A stretch of DNA of 8,099 bases from contig JAUQWR010000517.1 in assembly GCA_030835065.1 (NCBI GenBank), positions 1 through 8,099 on the forward strand. The letters run 5' to 3'. The DNA is from Candidatus Kapaibacterium sp. Lineage in GTDB: Bacteria; Bacteroidota; Ignavibacteria; Kapaibacteriales; UBA2268. The notes beneath the pieces were generated by a model. That model searched no databases, was not told the DNA's origin, and was given only the letters and a program-made list of their open reading frames with translations. The position numbers were made by a program, and so were the translations under genes. Shown here one piece after another: positions 6,636-8,099 of this stretch. Each line of letters opens with the position of its first letter. The first letter of the stretch is position 1.

Positions 6636-8099
6636 ATGAAAAGAATTATTCTTGCTTCATTTATTTGTCTTTTTGCTTTTACAGCACTCTCTCAATCTGC
6701 TAAAAAAGAAAACAAAAAAGAAGAATCAAAAGAGGCTTATAATGAATCTATACTTTCCGGATTGACTTTTAGAGGTATCGGACCTGCTGTTACTTCGGGA
6801 AGAATAAGTGATTTGGCTGTCGATCCAAATGATCGCTCTTATTATTTTGTTGCTGCAGCTAGTGGTGGTGTATGGAAAACCACTAATGGCGGTATTACTT
6901 TCAGACCGGTATTCGATAATGAAAAATCATTTTCAATAGGTTGTGTTGTGCTTGACCCTAGCAATAGAGATGTTGTTTGGGTAGGTTCTGGCGAAAACAA
7001 TAGCCAAAGATCTGTATCTTGGGGTGATGGTATTTATAAATCTACTGATGGTGGTAATTCATGGAAAAATATGGGATTGAATAAATCTGAACATATTGGT
7101 AAGATTGTTGTTGATCCTAATAATTCAAATATTGTTTATGTTGCTGCACAAGGTCCGCTTTGGGGTCCTGGTGGTGATAGAGGTTTATATAAAACTACTG
7201 ATGGTGGCAAGACATGGTCCAAATCTTTGGATATAAGTGAAAATACCGGCGTTACAGATATAGTTATGGATCTACGCAATCCAAATATTTTGTATTGTGC
7301 TTCTTATCAACGTCGCCGCCATGTGTGGACTATGATTGATGGTGGTCCTGAATCTGCTATTTATAAATCAATTGATGCAGGAGCTAATTGGGAAAAAATT
7401 ACTAATGGTTTGCCTTCGGTAGATATGGGTAAAATTGGTTTAGCTATTTCTCCGGTCAATCCTGATGTAATTTATGCTACAATAGAAGCTGCAGAGGGAA
7501 GAGGTGGATTCTTTAGATCCACTAATAAAGGTAATTCGTGGGAAAAACGTAATGATTACGTTTCCGGTTCTGCTCAATATTATCAAGAAATTTATTGCGA
7601 TCCTAAAAATGTAGATCTGGTCTATGTTTTGGATACTTATTCGAGATATACTCTTGATGGCGGAAAATCTTTTGTTATGTTGAGTACAAAAGAAAGACAT
7701 GTGGATGATCATGCTTTTTTCATCGATCCCAAAAATACGAATTATGTGATGATTGGTGGTGATGGTGGATTATACGAAAGCTATGATCGTGGAAATACCT
7801 GGAGATATTTCGAAAATCTTCCTGTCACTCAGTTTTATAGAATTACAGCTGATAATGCTGAACCATTCTATAACGTTTATGGTGGTACACAAGATAATAA
7901 TTCTTTTGGTGGTCCTGCTAAAAATAATAATGCCTTTGGTGTTTTCAATTTAGATTGGATTTTCGTGGTTGGTGGCGATGGCTACGAACCTCAAATTGAT
8001 CCTAAAGATCCTAATATTGTGTATGGTCAGTGGCAGTATGGCGGACTTGTCAGATATGATAAAAAATCTGGCGAATCTATTGGTATCAAACCTCAAGAA
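6636..8099 (+). CDS. Secreted BNR/Asp-box beta-propeller protein (VPS10/sortilin-like, 'glycosyl hydrolase' family), 3' end outside window
   Basis: The frame runs 488 codons from an ATG with a good ribosome binding site to the window edge without a stop, so the gene is truncated. Residues 1-19 form a signal peptide (M-K-R, a hydrophobic core, then T-A-L-S followed by Q), and a Lys/Glu-rich linker follows (~22-35). From about residue 43 it matches the common FCB-group exoprotein beginning G-L-T-F-R-G-I-G-P and S-G-R-I-S. Seven Asp-box turns (pattern S/T-x-D-x-G-x-T/S-W) lie at about 82, 136, 187, 245, 295, 339 and 382, for example S-T-D-G-G-N-S-W and T-T-D-G-G-K-T-W, giving a seven- or ten-bladed propeller of the sortilin/xyloglucanase fold. 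Family members are about 1000 residues, so roughly half is seen. Many are labelled glycosyl hydrolase, but no catalytic residues can be assigned and the substrate is unknown. Any T9SS tail would lie beyond the window. It is divergent from hydG and probably unrelated in function. Confidence 0.9.
   Translation, partial: MKRIILASFICLFAFTALSQSAKKENKKEESKEAYNESILSGLTFRGIGPAVTSGRISDLAVDPNDRSYYFVAAASGGVWKTTNGGITFRPVFDNEKSFSIGCVVLDPSNRDVVWVGSGENNSQRSVSWGDGIYKSTDGGNSWKNMGLNKSEHIGKIVVDPNNSNIVYVAAQGPLWGPGGDRGLYKTTDGGKTWSKSLDISENTGVTDIVMDLRNPNILYCASYQRRRHVWTMIDGGPESAIYKSIDAGANWEKITNGLPSVDMGKIGLAISPVNPDVIYATIEAAEGRGGFFRSTNKGNSWEKRNDYVSGSAQYYQEIYCDPKNVDLVYVLDTYSRYTLDGGKSFVMLSTKERHVDDHAFFIDPKNTNYVMIGGDGGLYESYDRGNTWRYFENLPVTQFYRITADNAEPFYNVYGGTQDNNSFGGPAKNNNAFGVFNLDWIFVVGGDGYEPQIDPKDPNIVYGQWQYGGLVRYDKKSGESIGIKPQE

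Noticed and set aside
7440..7953. Minus-strand frame 7440-7712 and plus-strand frame 7753-7953
   Set aside because: Both lie inside the BNR-repeat gene, whose signal peptide and seven Asp-boxes establish the true frame through to the window end.
1..8099. CRISPR array, tRNA or rRNA gene, insertion sequence
   Set aside because: Reading both strands by eye showed no regularly spaced identical direct repeats, tRNA-like cloverleaf with TTCRANY, or transposase-like sequence with terminal inverted repeats.

Overview
The window is AT-rich (about two thirds A+T by eye) and holds five protein genes in three blocks. A type IX secretion (T9SS) C-terminal sorting domain on the first gene, Bacteroidota-style Ig/PKD-like repeats and a BNR-repeat exoprotein on the last gene suggest an anaerobic or fermentative member of the Bacteroidota/Chlorobiota/Ignavibacteria group. 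AGAGG or AAGGA ribosome binding sites precede three genes, so Shine-Dalgarno use is not absent here. Exact taxonomy cannot be read from this window.

Block 1 (2-1957, + strand) is the 3' part of a large secreted protein. It has an FN3-like domain, an Ig-like domain, four very regular 82-83 residue Cys/Trp repeats, another small Ig-like domain and a T9SS sorting tail. A strong hairpin (2012-2049) separates it from the convergent genes; its U-tract faces the minus-strand operon.

Block 2 (6410 down to 2068, - strand) is the centre of interest. It reads hydG, hydE, aspA, then a thioredoxin gene. HydG and HydE are the two radical-SAM maturases of the [FeFe]-hydrogenase H-cluster. They are followed, with a single nucleotide between each stop and start codon, by an aspartate ammonia-lyase. 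Such tight coupling suggests that aspartase works with the maturases. One attractive but unproven role is to supply the ammonium that becomes the bridgehead nitrogen of the H-cluster dithiomethylamine ligand. HydF and the hydrogenase itself are not in this window. A 16-bp dyad with CRP/FNR-like 5-4-5 geometry lies just upstream of a Bacteroidota-type -7 box in front of hydG.

Block 3 (6636-8099, + strand) is the 5' part of a secreted BNR/Asp-box beta-propeller protein (VPS10/sortilin-like 'glycosyl hydrolase' family). It is divergent from hydG and open at the window end. The 225-bp divergent region (6411-6635) carries the control elements and a 17-codon hydrophobic reading frame of doubtful status.
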